54,518 nt of DNA. Origin: Methanobacterium sp. UBA353 (lineage in GTDB: Archaea; Methanobacteriota; Methanobacteria; Methanobacteriales; Methanobacteriaceae). Numbering within the stretch: position 1 is the first letter of the stretch; each line of letters begins with the position of its first letter. Under the pieces are notes generated by a model. The model searched no databases. It saw only the letters and a program-made list of their open reading frames with translations, and was not told the origin of the DNA. A program made the position numbers and the translations under genes. The stretch is from contig DALO01000017.1 in the NCBI GenBank assembly GCA_002496805.1, forward strand, positions 1 to 54,518. The letters run 5' to 3'. Positions 38,045 through 50,161 of this stretch are shown piece by piece.

Positions 38045-38374
38045 ATTATCAGAAATTATAAACTTAATTAATTATTCTGTTACTCATTTCATTCAAACTA
38101 TCATGAATATTTATTTTACTTTTATTTATAAAATGATTAGGCATTGGTACCATTTCCAATCCTGTATCCTCCTTAAAACTTAAAAAATATACCAATTATG
38201 AATAGTTACAATAAGTAAATTCATTAGATATAATTAATGAGGAAAAAATGAATTATTTCAGGTAAATTATGGAAACAATTTATTCTTGGAATAAAAATGA
38301 CACAAGCCCATTAAATCATTGCACAACCCTATTGACTAATTTTTTTTGAATTATTGTTGTTGCTCCAAGTTCCT
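38045..38374. other. Spacer between convergent genes
   Basis: 330 bp of AT-rich sequence with no recognisable feature; contains the terminators of the coiled-coil and TetR genes. Confidence 0.35.
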
Positions 38375-39004
38375 TTAAGGTTTGAGTGAAGGTTCAATAA
38401 AACGTGCTAAGTCATCCCAGAATTTATTTGCTGAAATTTTCCTAGCATCCAATACCATTTTAAAGGTAAATTCAAGGTTAAGCGCATTTATAGCGAGAGT
38501 ATTAATATATATGGACATTTCCACAGGATCCAAATCATTGCGGAGGGTTCCATCCTGAATTCCAGCTATTATAGCCTCTACCATAAGTCTCCACATCCCA
38601 GTTCGTAAGTCCACAATCTTTTGCGCATCTTCATTATCACTCATCTGGAACCTTTCGGTTCCGGTGTAGCAGTAAATACGGAAATAATCAGGATGTTCTT
38701 TGAAAAATTCATAAAGAGCTTGTATCATTGACATTACTTTACTATAGCCATCAATATTCTGATTTGAGCATTTTAAATACATTTCATATAATATTTTAAC
38801 TCCGTAGAGGTTCACTGCGAAAAATAATGCTTCTTTGTTCTTAAAATAGTAGTAGAGAAGTGCTTTGTTAACTTCTGCTTCCTTAGCTATTTCATCCATG
38901 GTTACATTATCGTACCCTTTTGCGAAGAAAACCTTCTCAGCAGCGTTAATGATATCATTTTGTCGTTTTTGTTTTTCCCGTTCCCTTCTAGAAGTGATAG
39001 ACAT
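38375..39004 (-). CDS. TetR/AcrR-family repressor
   Basis: 209 residues. N-terminal TetR helix-turn-helix (residues about 10-57: KRQNDIINAAEKVFFAKGYDNVTMDEIAKEAEVNKALLYYYFKNKEALF), then a helical ligand domain. AAGGTGAAG precedes the ATG. It is transcribed divergently from a soluble MtrA-like corrinoid protein, and two matched palindromes lie in that gene's promoter, so it very likely represses that gene in response to an unknown ligand. Confidence 0.88.
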   Translation of the reverse strand: MSITSRREREKQKRQNDIINAAEKVFFAKGYDNVTMDEIAKEAEVNKALLYYYFKNKEALFFAVNLYGVKILYEMYLKCSNQNIDGYSKVMSMIQALYEFFKEHPDYFRIYCYTGTERFQMSDNEDAQKIVDLRTGMWRLMVEAIIAGIQDGTLRNDLDPVEMSIYINTLAINALNLEFTFKMVLDARKISANKFWDDLARFIEPSLKP

Positions 39005-39195
39005 GGCAACTTCACCTTTTTATCCCAATAAGTATATCTGATATGATTGCTTAAAAAATTAGCTTTGATGATATTAAAAAAACCAACATTTGGTCCATCA
39101 AGGTGAACTCTAGTGATATAGTACCAGAAATCCTTCGTTAAATTGAGATTGAAGGCAAATAATATTTATCCAATTTTTTTTATTATGTAGAAAAC

Positions 39196-39257
39196 TTTAT
39201 ATAATTTTAACTACAATTTAAATATTAACTAATAGTTAAAAATTAACTGACAGTTAA
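39196..39257 (+). promoter_or_regulatory. Promoter with tandem palindromic operators before the MtrA-like gene
   Basis: TATA box TTTATATA (39196-39203) puts transcription start near 39228. Two perfect 15-bp palindromes, TTAACTAATAGTTAA (39225-39239) and TTAACTGACAGTTAA (39243-39257), differ only at the two bases beside the centre, which change together as a pair, and lie 18 bp centre to centre over the start region. This is the layout expected for a TetR dimer pair. The ribosome binding site follows right after. Confidence 0.7.
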
Positions 39258-39274
39258 AATGTGAGGTGTCAAGA

Positions 39275-39829
39275 ATGGTGGAAAAAAAATCCGTGAGTCA
39301 AGAATGGCCACAAATAGTGGGGGACTATGTAATTGGTGATGTAGAAAGTGCCGTTGCAGTAGTTACTCTTGGCTCTCATATGGAAGATATACCTATCAAA
39401 GCAGGGGCAAGCATATCGGGCCCCCTACATACTGAAAATTTGGGTATAGAAAAGGTTGTTGGGAATATAATCTCTAATCCTAACCTTCGATTTTTGTTAG
39501 TATGTGGAGCCGAAGTAATGGGGCATATAACAGGCCAGAGCATTAAATCACTTCATGCCAACGGCGTTGACCCTGAAAAAGGAAAGATAATTGACGCGAC
39601 TGGAGCCATCCCATTCATAGAAAACATGCCTCCTGAAGCCATACAACGGTTCCAAGAACAAGTGGAGTTAGTGGATATGGTGGATGTAGAAAATTCCAAT
39701 AATATCCAATCCCAAATCCAAGAATGCATTATCAATGATTGCGGAGCTTTTGAAGAGGAAACATTGATATTAGAATTGCAAAATAGCCCAATCAACGAAA
39801 AAGATCAAAAAACACTTGAAAACACTTGA
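39275..39829 (+). CDS. mtrA: Soluble MtrA-like corrinoid protein
   Basis: Homologue of subunit A of the tetrahydromethanopterin:CoM methyltransferase, the cobamide-binding subunit. Counting from ATG 39275, the histidine in VMGHITGQSI is residue 84, the published cobamide ligand His84 of MtrA. At 184 residues it lacks the C-terminal membrane anchor, so it should be cytoplasmic. No other mtr genes are nearby. AGGTG lies upstream; a GTG at 39266 sits inside the leader. It ends in a Glu/Asn-rich tail. Probably a methyl carrier for a separate methyltransferase system. Confidence 0.82.
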   Translation: MVEKKSVSQEWPQIVGDYVIGDVESAVAVVTLGSHMEDIPIKAGASISGPLHTENLGIEKVVGNIISNPNLRFLLVCGAEVMGHITGQSIKSLHANGVDPEKGKIIDATGAIPFIENMPPEAIQRFQEQVELVDMVDVENSNNIQSQIQECIINDCGAFEEETLILELQNSPINEKDQKTLENT

Positions 39830-39867
39830 AACAATTTCAACACGTATTCCATTAACTACATCGTAGT

Positions 39868-39899
39868 GTCGGCCGAGCCTCTGAATCCTGGGGGCCGGC
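39868..39899. other. GC-rich hairpin island
   Basis: GTCGGCC (39868-39874) pairs with GGCCGGC (39893-39899), a 7-bp stem with one G-U, loop about 18 nt, inside strongly AT-rich DNA. It follows the MtrA-like gene and could be part of its 3' region or a structured RNA. On the opposite strand a short protein-like frame begins MEEFRPAPRIQRLGRHYD. No family identified. Confidence 0.4.
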
Positions 39900-40038
39900 C
39901 TGAACTCCTCCATAAACAAAATGTAAAATAATTAAAATTTCGTTTTTTTAATTTAATTGTAATCCATAATATTATAAGATCATTTTGGATAACTATTTCT
40001 TTTCATTATCTAGAAAAAAGTAGAAAATAGATATATAT

Positions 40039-40125
<87 letters not shown>

Positions 40126-40220
40126 ATGTGAGTTAATTTTGATCAATCCTTTTAAAGGTTGAGTTCGGCACTACATGATGATATATTTCGTCTTGTTTGA
40201 AAAAATGAGATAAAATATGA

Positions 40221-40255
<35 letters not shown>

Positions 40256-40269
40256 TTAGTGTTTATGAT

Positions 40270-40578
<309 letters not shown>

Positions 40579-40607
40579 TACTATATTCCTCCATTAAAAA
40601 GAAAGAG

Positions 40608-40643
40608 AAGGTAGTGTAAACTGGTATGGATCCAGTCTACCTT
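40608..40643 (-). other. Bulged hairpin in the tuf-rpsJ spacer
   Basis: AAGGTAG (40608-40614) and ACTGG (40620-40624) pair with CCAGT (40632-40636) and CTACCTT (40637-40643): 12 pairs, a 5-nt bulge and a 7-nt loop. It could be an RNA element controlling rpsJ or an RNA-processing site. No T-tract follows, so it is probably not a terminator. Confidence 0.45.
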
Positions 40644-40663
40644 CAATTAAATCTATCCCAACT

Positions 40664-41905
40664 TTATTTTGCTGGCACCAAATCAATACACATACCAGCA
40701 GCAACAGTTTGACCCATATCACGGATTGCAAACCGACCCATGTGTGGTATGTCCTTGATCTTCTCAATGACCATTGGCTTGGTAGGTTTAACCACAACGA
40801 ATGCAGCATCCCCTGTTTTCAGGAAGTCTGGGTTTTCTTCTTTAACTTGACCAGTTGCAGGATCCAGTTTTTTCTGGAGTTCCAAGAATGTACAAGCAAC
40901 TTGAGCAGTGTGACAGTGGAACACAGGAGTGTAACCTACAGTGATAACGCCAGGGTGCTGCAGAACTACAATCTGTGCTGTGAACTCCTTAGCAACAGTT
41001 GGTACATTGTCAGTGTGTCCAGCAACGTCACCACGCCGAATATCATTTTTACCGACTCCACGAACATTAAATCCTACATTATCACCAGGTTCTGCTTTAT
41101 CCAGCATTTCATGGTGCATTTCAATGGATTTAACTTCCCCACTTGCTCCCGGTGGTTCAAATATTACGTTGTCACCTTTTTTCATGACTCCAGTTTCAAT
41201 CCTGCCCACAGGCACGGTCCCTACACCAGTGATGGAATATACATCTTGCACTGGCACTCGTAGAGGTAGGTCGGTTGGTTTTTCAGGTGCAGTGAATTCA
41301 TCCAACGCTTTAACTAGACTTGGTCCTTTATACCAAGGAGTGTTAGGAGATGCTTCAGCTATATTATCCCCTTCAAATGCAGATAGAGGTATGAAGTTAA
41401 TGTCACTTGGTTTGTAAGCCACAGTTTTCACTAATTCAGAAATTTCTTCTTTCAGTTCGTTGAATTTTTCTTCACTGTAGTTCACCAAATCCATCTTGTT
41501 GATACCAATGATGAGTTGGTTGATTCCCAATGTTCTTGCCAAGAATGCATGTTCCTTGGTCTGAGGCATTACACCATCATCAACTGCTACCACAAGAACC
41601 GCAGCATCTGCTTGTGAAGCACCAGTGATCATATTTTTTACAAAGTCACGGTGACCTGGGCAATCCACAATGGTGAATTCGAATTTGGGAGTGTCAAATC
41701 TGGCATGTGCCAGGTCAATGGTCACTCCCCTATCTCTTTCTTCAGATAGTTTGTCCATAACAAATCTAAACTTGTTTTCTCCTTCGGATAACTGTTGTTC
41801 AGCGATAGATCCGGATTGTAATAACAGGTGCCCCACTAAAGTGGATTTACCATGGTCTACGTGTCCGATAAACGCCAAATTCATGTGTTCTTTTCCTTTA
41901 GCCAT
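40664..41905 (-). CDS. tuf: Translation elongation factor EF-1A
   Basis: 413 residues; carries aminoacyl-tRNA to the ribosome. GTPase motifs: GHVDHGKST (G1), DCPGH (G3), NKMD (G4) and the SAFEGDN region. ATG 41905 (MAKGKEHMNLAFIG) is the start with GGAGGAAT before it; the upstream extension is not family-like. Ends MCIDLVPAK as archaeal homologues do. TATA box around 41991-41998 on the minus strand. Confidence 0.97.
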   Translation of the reverse strand: MAKGKEHMNLAFIGHVDHGKSTLVGHLLLQSGSIAEQQLSEGENKFRFVMDKLSEERDRGVTIDLAHARFDTPKFEFTIVDCPGHRDFVKNMITGASQADAAVLVVAVDDGVMPQTKEHAFLARTLGINQLIIGINKMDLVNYSEEKFNELKEEISELVKTVAYKPSDINFIPLSAFEGDNIAEASPNTPWYKGPSLVKALDEFTAPEKPTDLPLRVPVQDVYSITGVGTVPVGRIETGVMKKGDNVIFEPPGASGEVKSIEMHHEMLDKAEPGDNVGFNVRGVGKNDIRRGDVAGHTDNVPTVAKEFTAQIVVLQHPGVITVGYTPVFHCHTAQVACTFLELQKKLDPATGQVKEENPDFLKTGDAAFVVVKPTKPMVIEKIKDIPHMGRFAIRDMGQTVAAGMCIDLVPAK

Positions 41906-41990
41906 AATTATTCCTCCAATAATAATTCTCTTACTATGATTATTTAGAGAGCTTACTAAGCGCACTGGTTGAATTTATTAGTTCCTCTAT

Positions 41991-41998
41991 TTAAATTA
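41991..41998 (-). promoter_or_regulatory. TATA box of tuf
   Basis: TTTAAATA on the minus strand, about 90 bp before the tuf ATG in a 238-bp spacer after fusA, so tuf probably has its own promoter in addition to read-through. Confidence 0.4.
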
Positions 41999-42083
41999 AC
42001 CAGTATATTATTTTTGATCTGGATTGACCATGTCAATTTATGGTTATGTTTTATCCAGATTTTTATGGTATTCTCAATGCAGA

Positions 42084-42116
<33 letters not shown>

Positions 42117-42143
42117 TAATTATTATTAAAAATTTGATTTTTT

Positions 42144-44336
42144 TTATCCCAAGTAATGTTCAGGACCATAAGGCTGATCAGATAATCCTTTACGTTGCCT
42201 GATCTCCCGTACTATGGTATTTTGAAGTTCATGTGGAAGTTTTTCGAACCCTGCATTCTCTGTTGACCAGAGACACCGACCTTCTGTTGCTGACCTTATA
42301 TCTCCTGCAAATCCAAACATTTCAGCCACTGGTACCTTTGATTCCACTGTTGACATGTCTCCTTCCTGACCCATGTCCAAAATTTGACCTCGTCGGTTCT
42401 GGATCTCACGAGTGGCTGATCCCATATAATCTTGGGGCGTGTTGATAAATACCTTCTGTATAGGTTCCAGTAGTGCAGGTTCAGCCATCATTATTGCACC
42501 ATAAACTGCTTTTCTTATAGCTGGTAGTACTTGTGCTGGTCCTCTGTGCACGGCATCTTCGTGTATCTTGGCGTCCATGAGTTTGATCTTGATTCCCATG
42601 ACTTTTTCTTTGGCTATGGGTCCATCATCCATGGCACTTTCGAATCCTTCCAATAGTAATTCTTTGATCTCATCCAAGTACTGTATACCTCGAGTCATGT
42701 TGACGAAGATGCTCTTGTCATACACATCCCATACTTTTCGAGCTTGTTCTTTGGGTAATCCGTATTCCTGGAATGTAGGGATTAATTCTTTTCCTTTAAC
42801 TCTGCCTTCCTTAATATTTCCATCTACAATTGCTTGATAGACTGGTTCGTCTAATGGTTCGATTTTTATGTAGAAACGGTTGTGTTTGTTGGGTGATTTT
42901 CCTTCCACTGGTCCGGCTGTTCCGGCGATGGTTTCCCGATACACCACAATAGGTTCGGAAGTTTCAATTTCTACACCCTTCTCATTGATACGATAAGCAA
43001 TGATTTCCAAGTGAAGTTCACCCATACCAGCAACCAGGTGCTCACCAGTTTCTTCATTGATTTGCATCTTGACAGTAGGATCTTCCTTCCCAACCTGCCT
43101 TAGTACTTCGATGAGCTTGGGTAAGTCTTTGGTATTTTTAGCTTCAACAGCAACGGTGACTACTGGTTCTGAAATGTGTTCTAATCCTTCGAAGGCATCG
43201 ATTTTACGGTCCAGGTCACAGATGGTTTCCCCGGCAACGGCGTTTCTAGCTCCAGTGATGGCTACGATGTTTCCTGCAGGTACTTTATCGGTATTAACTC
43301 GTTCTGGACCGAAATAGACTCCTACTTGTTGGGTTCGTGCTTTAGCATGACTCCCTACCATGAATATTTCGTTTCCCTTCTCTAATGTTCCCCCATACAC
43401 TCGTCCAGTGGCTATTTCGCCCGCATGTTTGTCTATACTCACGTTAGTGACCATAACGGCTAGTGGACCATCAGGGTCTGCGTTAATCATTCCTTGTCCT
43501 TCTGCACTTTCAATGTCACCAGACCAGATGCTGGGCACCCTGTAAGGCTGGGCTTTGTTGGGGCTTGGTAAGTGCTCAACTACCATCCCCAGCAATACTT
43601 CTGATAATGGTACTTTTTGGGCTAATTCTTTCTGATTTTCATTGTTACAGTAGTCAAGGATGTCTTTAAAGTTTATACCAGTTTTTTGCATGATGTCCAT
43701 GTTTATGGCCCAGTTATGATAGGCAGATCCGAATGCTACACTTCCATCTTCGACTTTTACTTGCCATTCTTTTTTAAGCTCCTTAGGAGCCATATTGCTG
43801 ATTAATTTATTAGCATTGGCTATAACTTTGATGAATCGTTGCTGTAGTTCTTGAGGATCTAATTTCAGTTCATTAATTAACCGATCAACCTTGTTTATAA
43901 ATAGTACTGGCCGCACATTTTCTTTGAGGGCTTGGCGCAGCACAGTTTCAGTTTGAGGCATGATTCCTTCTACAGCACATACCACTACAACAGCACCGTC
44001 CACTGCTCTCATAGCACGGGTTACATCTCCCCCAAAGTCAACGTGACCTGGTGTGTCGATGAGGTTGATTAAGTATTGACCATCCTTGTATTTGTGCACC
44101 ATAGACACGTTTGCCGCGTCGATGGTTATCCCTCTGGCTTGTTCTTGTTCATCAAAATCAAGATATAACTGGTCTCCAGCCAGTTCTGAGGATATCATAC
44201 CTGCGCCTGCTAGTAGGTTATCTGATAAAGTTGTTTTTCCGTGGTCAATATGGGCCACAATTCCGATGTTCCGGATGTAATCCGGTTCGTACATCAATTC
44301 TTTGATCTTATTGATCATTCTAGTACGTCTACTCAA
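42144..44336 (-). CDS. fusA: Translation elongation factor EF-2
   Basis: 730 residues, ribosomal translocase. Start is TTG 44336 (MSRRTRMINKIKELMYEPDYIRN), with GGTGAT just upstream; the in-frame GTG at 44345 is part of that site. GTPase motifs AHIDHGKTTL, DTPGHVDF and NKVD are present, and the C-terminal DAVHRGPAQVLPAIRKA carries the His expected to be modified to diphthamide in archaea. About the length known from Methanothermobacter. Confidence 0.97.
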   Translation of the reverse strand: MSRRTRMINKIKELMYEPDYIRNIGIVAHIDHGKTTLSDNLLAGAGMISSELAGDQLYLDFDEQEQARGITIDAANVSMVHKYKDGQYLINLIDTPGHVDFGGDVTRAMRAVDGAVVVVCAVEGIMPQTETVLRQALKENVRPVLFINKVDRLINELKLDPQELQQRFIKVIANANKLISNMAPKELKKEWQVKVEDGSVAFGSAYHNWAINMDIMQKTGINFKDILDYCNNENQKELAQKVPLSEVLLGMVVEHLPSPNKAQPYRVPSIWSGDIESAEGQGMINADPDGPLAVMVTNVSIDKHAGEIATGRVYGGTLEKGNEIFMVGSHAKARTQQVGVYFGPERVNTDKVPAGNIVAITGARNAVAGETICDLDRKIDAFEGLEHISEPVVTVAVEAKNTKDLPKLIEVLRQVGKEDPTVKMQINEETGEHLVAGMGELHLEIIAYRINEKGVEIETSEPIVVYRETIAGTAGPVEGKSPNKHNRFYIKIEPLDEPVYQAIVDGNIKEGRVKGKELIPTFQEYGLPKEQARKVWDVYDKSIFVNMTRGIQYLDEIKELLLEGFESAMDDGPIAKEKVMGIKIKLMDAKIHEDAVHRGPAQVLPAIRKAVYGAIMMAEPALLEPIQKVFINTPQDYMGSATREIQNRRGQILDMGQEGDMSTVESKVPVAEMFGFAGDIRSATEGRCLWSTENAGFEKLPHELQNTIVREIRQRKGLSDQPYGPEHYLG

Positions 44337-44397
44337 AACAATCACCTAAAAATAAATTTTAAGATAAAATAAATAGGTTGAGTTTATGGCTAACCCC

Positions 44398-44961
<564 letters not shown>

Positions 44962-44974
44962 ATCATGACCTCAC

Positions 44975-45400
44975 TTATCTTACTGGTTTTTCAATTTTAC
45001 CCTTAACCATTTCTTCTAGGGCTACGTTGTTCACCTTACTGACCTTCCATCGAACTCCGGGGATATCTCCCACAGATCTTCCAGATGACCCACCTACTCC
45101 TTCGATAACTACTTCGTCATGTTCATCTATGAACCCTATAGCCCCGTCTCCAGGTGCAAATGCTGTTATCTGTTTACCATTTTTGATGAGTTGTACTCTT
45201 ACACATTTTCTGATGGCGGAGTTTGGCTGTTTAGCTTCAATTCCCACTTTTTCAATGACGATTCCCCGTGCTTGGGGTGCACCTTCTAAAGGGTCGGCCT
45301 TCACATCCAGCCCGAATGCTTTTCTCTTATATTCTGTGTCTTTCCACCGAAAGTTTTGTCGGTTTTTTTTAAGCTTTTTTGCTGCAAATAATCCTGGCAA
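44975..45400 (-). CDS. rpsL: Ribosomal protein S12 (uS12)
   Basis: 141 residues, decoding-centre protein with the universally conserved QPNSAIRKCVRVQL loop and GGSSGRSVGDIPGVRWKV. Starts at TTG 45400 after GGAGGAATT. Preceded by an unusual hairpin-capable spacer after nusA. Confidence 0.97.
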   Translation of the reverse strand: MPGLFAAKKLKKNRQNFRWKDTEYKRKAFGLDVKADPLEGAPQARGIVIEKVGIEAKQPNSAIRKCVRVQLIKNGKQITAFAPGDGAIGFIDEHDEVVIEGVGGSSGRSVGDIPGVRWKVSKVNNVALEEMVKGKIEKPVR

Positions 45401-45437
45401 TGGAATTCCTCCTTGTTAACATTAATACGATGACTAT

Positions 45438-45480
45438 TCCCTGATCAGTCCTTTTTTTGGGTGTTTCCCTGGATCAGGGA
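45438..45480 (-). promoter_or_regulatory. Alternative hairpins in the leader of rpsL
   Basis: TCCCTGATC (45438-45446) pairs perfectly with GATCAGGGA (45472-45480), 9 bp, 25-nt loop. The second arm can instead pair with TCCCTG (45466-45471) in a 3-nt-loop hairpin. The two structures exclude each other. It lies between nusA and rpsL, upstream of the ribosomal genes, so it may be a regulatory RNA switch or a processing site. Confidence 0.45.
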
Positions 45481-45518
45481 TTTATTGATCAGTAAAATTA
45501 GATCGTTGTCGGTTTTCA

Positions 45519-45950
45519 CTATTTAATAATTATATTATTTATATTGTGCTGCCTTTTGGCCAGTATTCGGGCTCTTTCTATATTTTGCCCACCTTTTCCA
45601 ATAGCAGTTCTTTTATTTCTTGAATCAGCCTCAATAGTCGCGATTTTCTCTCTGTTTTCTTTTTGAAGTATTCTTATGCTTCTTATTTTGGCAGGAGCTA
45701 CCAAATTAGCTATAAATTCTGCAGGGTCGTCAGAGTGTTCAATTACCTCCACACCCTTGTCTACAGTTTTCTGCACCTTAGCGACAGTGCTTCCTTTTTT
45801 TCCTATGGCCAGACCCATATCTCCTCTTTTTACCAGGAAGGTGATCTTGCCATTTTCATCATCCACTAAGCAATCTTTGACTGTTGCCCCGGTCATGCTC
45901 TCAAAGAGAGCTATATACCTTATTTCATGGGTGCTGAACTTGATGGTCAC
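45519..45950 (-). CDS. nusA: NusA-like transcription factor (two KH domains)
   Basis: 143 residues, archaeal NusA: two KH domains without the bacterial N-terminal and S1 parts. GxxG loops are visible in GLAIGKKGSTVAKVQ and AIGKGGQNIERARILA. Binds RNA in the transcription elongation complex. GTG start after GGGGTAAG. Lies between rpl30e and rpsL as in other euryarchaea. Confidence 0.93.
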   Translation of the reverse strand: MTIKFSTHEIRYIALFESMTGATVKDCLVDDENGKITFLVKRGDMGLAIGKKGSTVAKVQKTVDKGVEVIEHSDDPAEFIANLVAPAKIRSIRILQKENREKIATIEADSRNKRTAIGKGGQNIERARILAKRQHNINNIIIK

Positions 45951-45954
45951 AATC

Positions 45955-46251
45955 TTACCCCACTATCTCTAATATGGTGGAATCTCCAGGATCAGTTACT
46001 ACCATGGCAGCTACAGTGAATGGTTTTCCACACACTGACCCTAAATCAACGCTGCTGCCTTGGAAAGTGTAAACTGGGATCTCTGATAATTGGGAATACT
46101 GCATCACGTCTTCTGTTACCTCTTGTGGGCAATTTTCAGAGATAATGACTAGTTTCCCTTTACCAAACTTCAAGGCTTGGATTGTTTTGCTAGATCCCAG
46201 TGTGACATTTCCTGTGTCTACTGCTACTCTAATTCCTCTATCTACGTCCAT
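45955..46251 (-). CDS. rpl30e: Ribosomal protein L30e (eL30)
   Basis: 98 residues from ATG 46251 (MDVDRGIRVAVDTGNVTLGS), with GGAGG upstream; a longer frame overlaps rpoA2. The core VIISENCPQEVTEDVMQYSQLSEIPVYTFQGSSVDLGSVCGKPF matches the archaeal L30e family of kink-turn-binding proteins. Ten bp after rpoA2, four before nusA. Confidence 0.95.
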   Translation of the reverse strand: MDVDRGIRVAVDTGNVTLGSSKTIQALKFGKGKLVIISENCPQEVTEDVMQYSQLSEIPVYTFQGSSVDLGSVCGKPFTVAAMVVTDPGDSTILEIVG

Positions 46252-46261
46252 CGACTGCCTC

Positions 46262-47413
<1,152 letters not shown>

Positions 47414-47487
47414 AAAACCACCTGAATCCATCTGTGAGTAAATTCTATTATATTATTTTTTTTAATCATTAGTCTACTTTTGATTGA

Positions 47488-50119
<2,632 letters not shown>

Positions 50120-50161
50120 GTTTATATTTTTATAAGACCCTTATTCTGTTTGATATGATTA

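Noticed and set aside
40709..41263. 184-codon frame opposite EF-1A
   Set aside because: Antisense shadow of a highly conserved gene with strong codon bias; composition is not protein-like.
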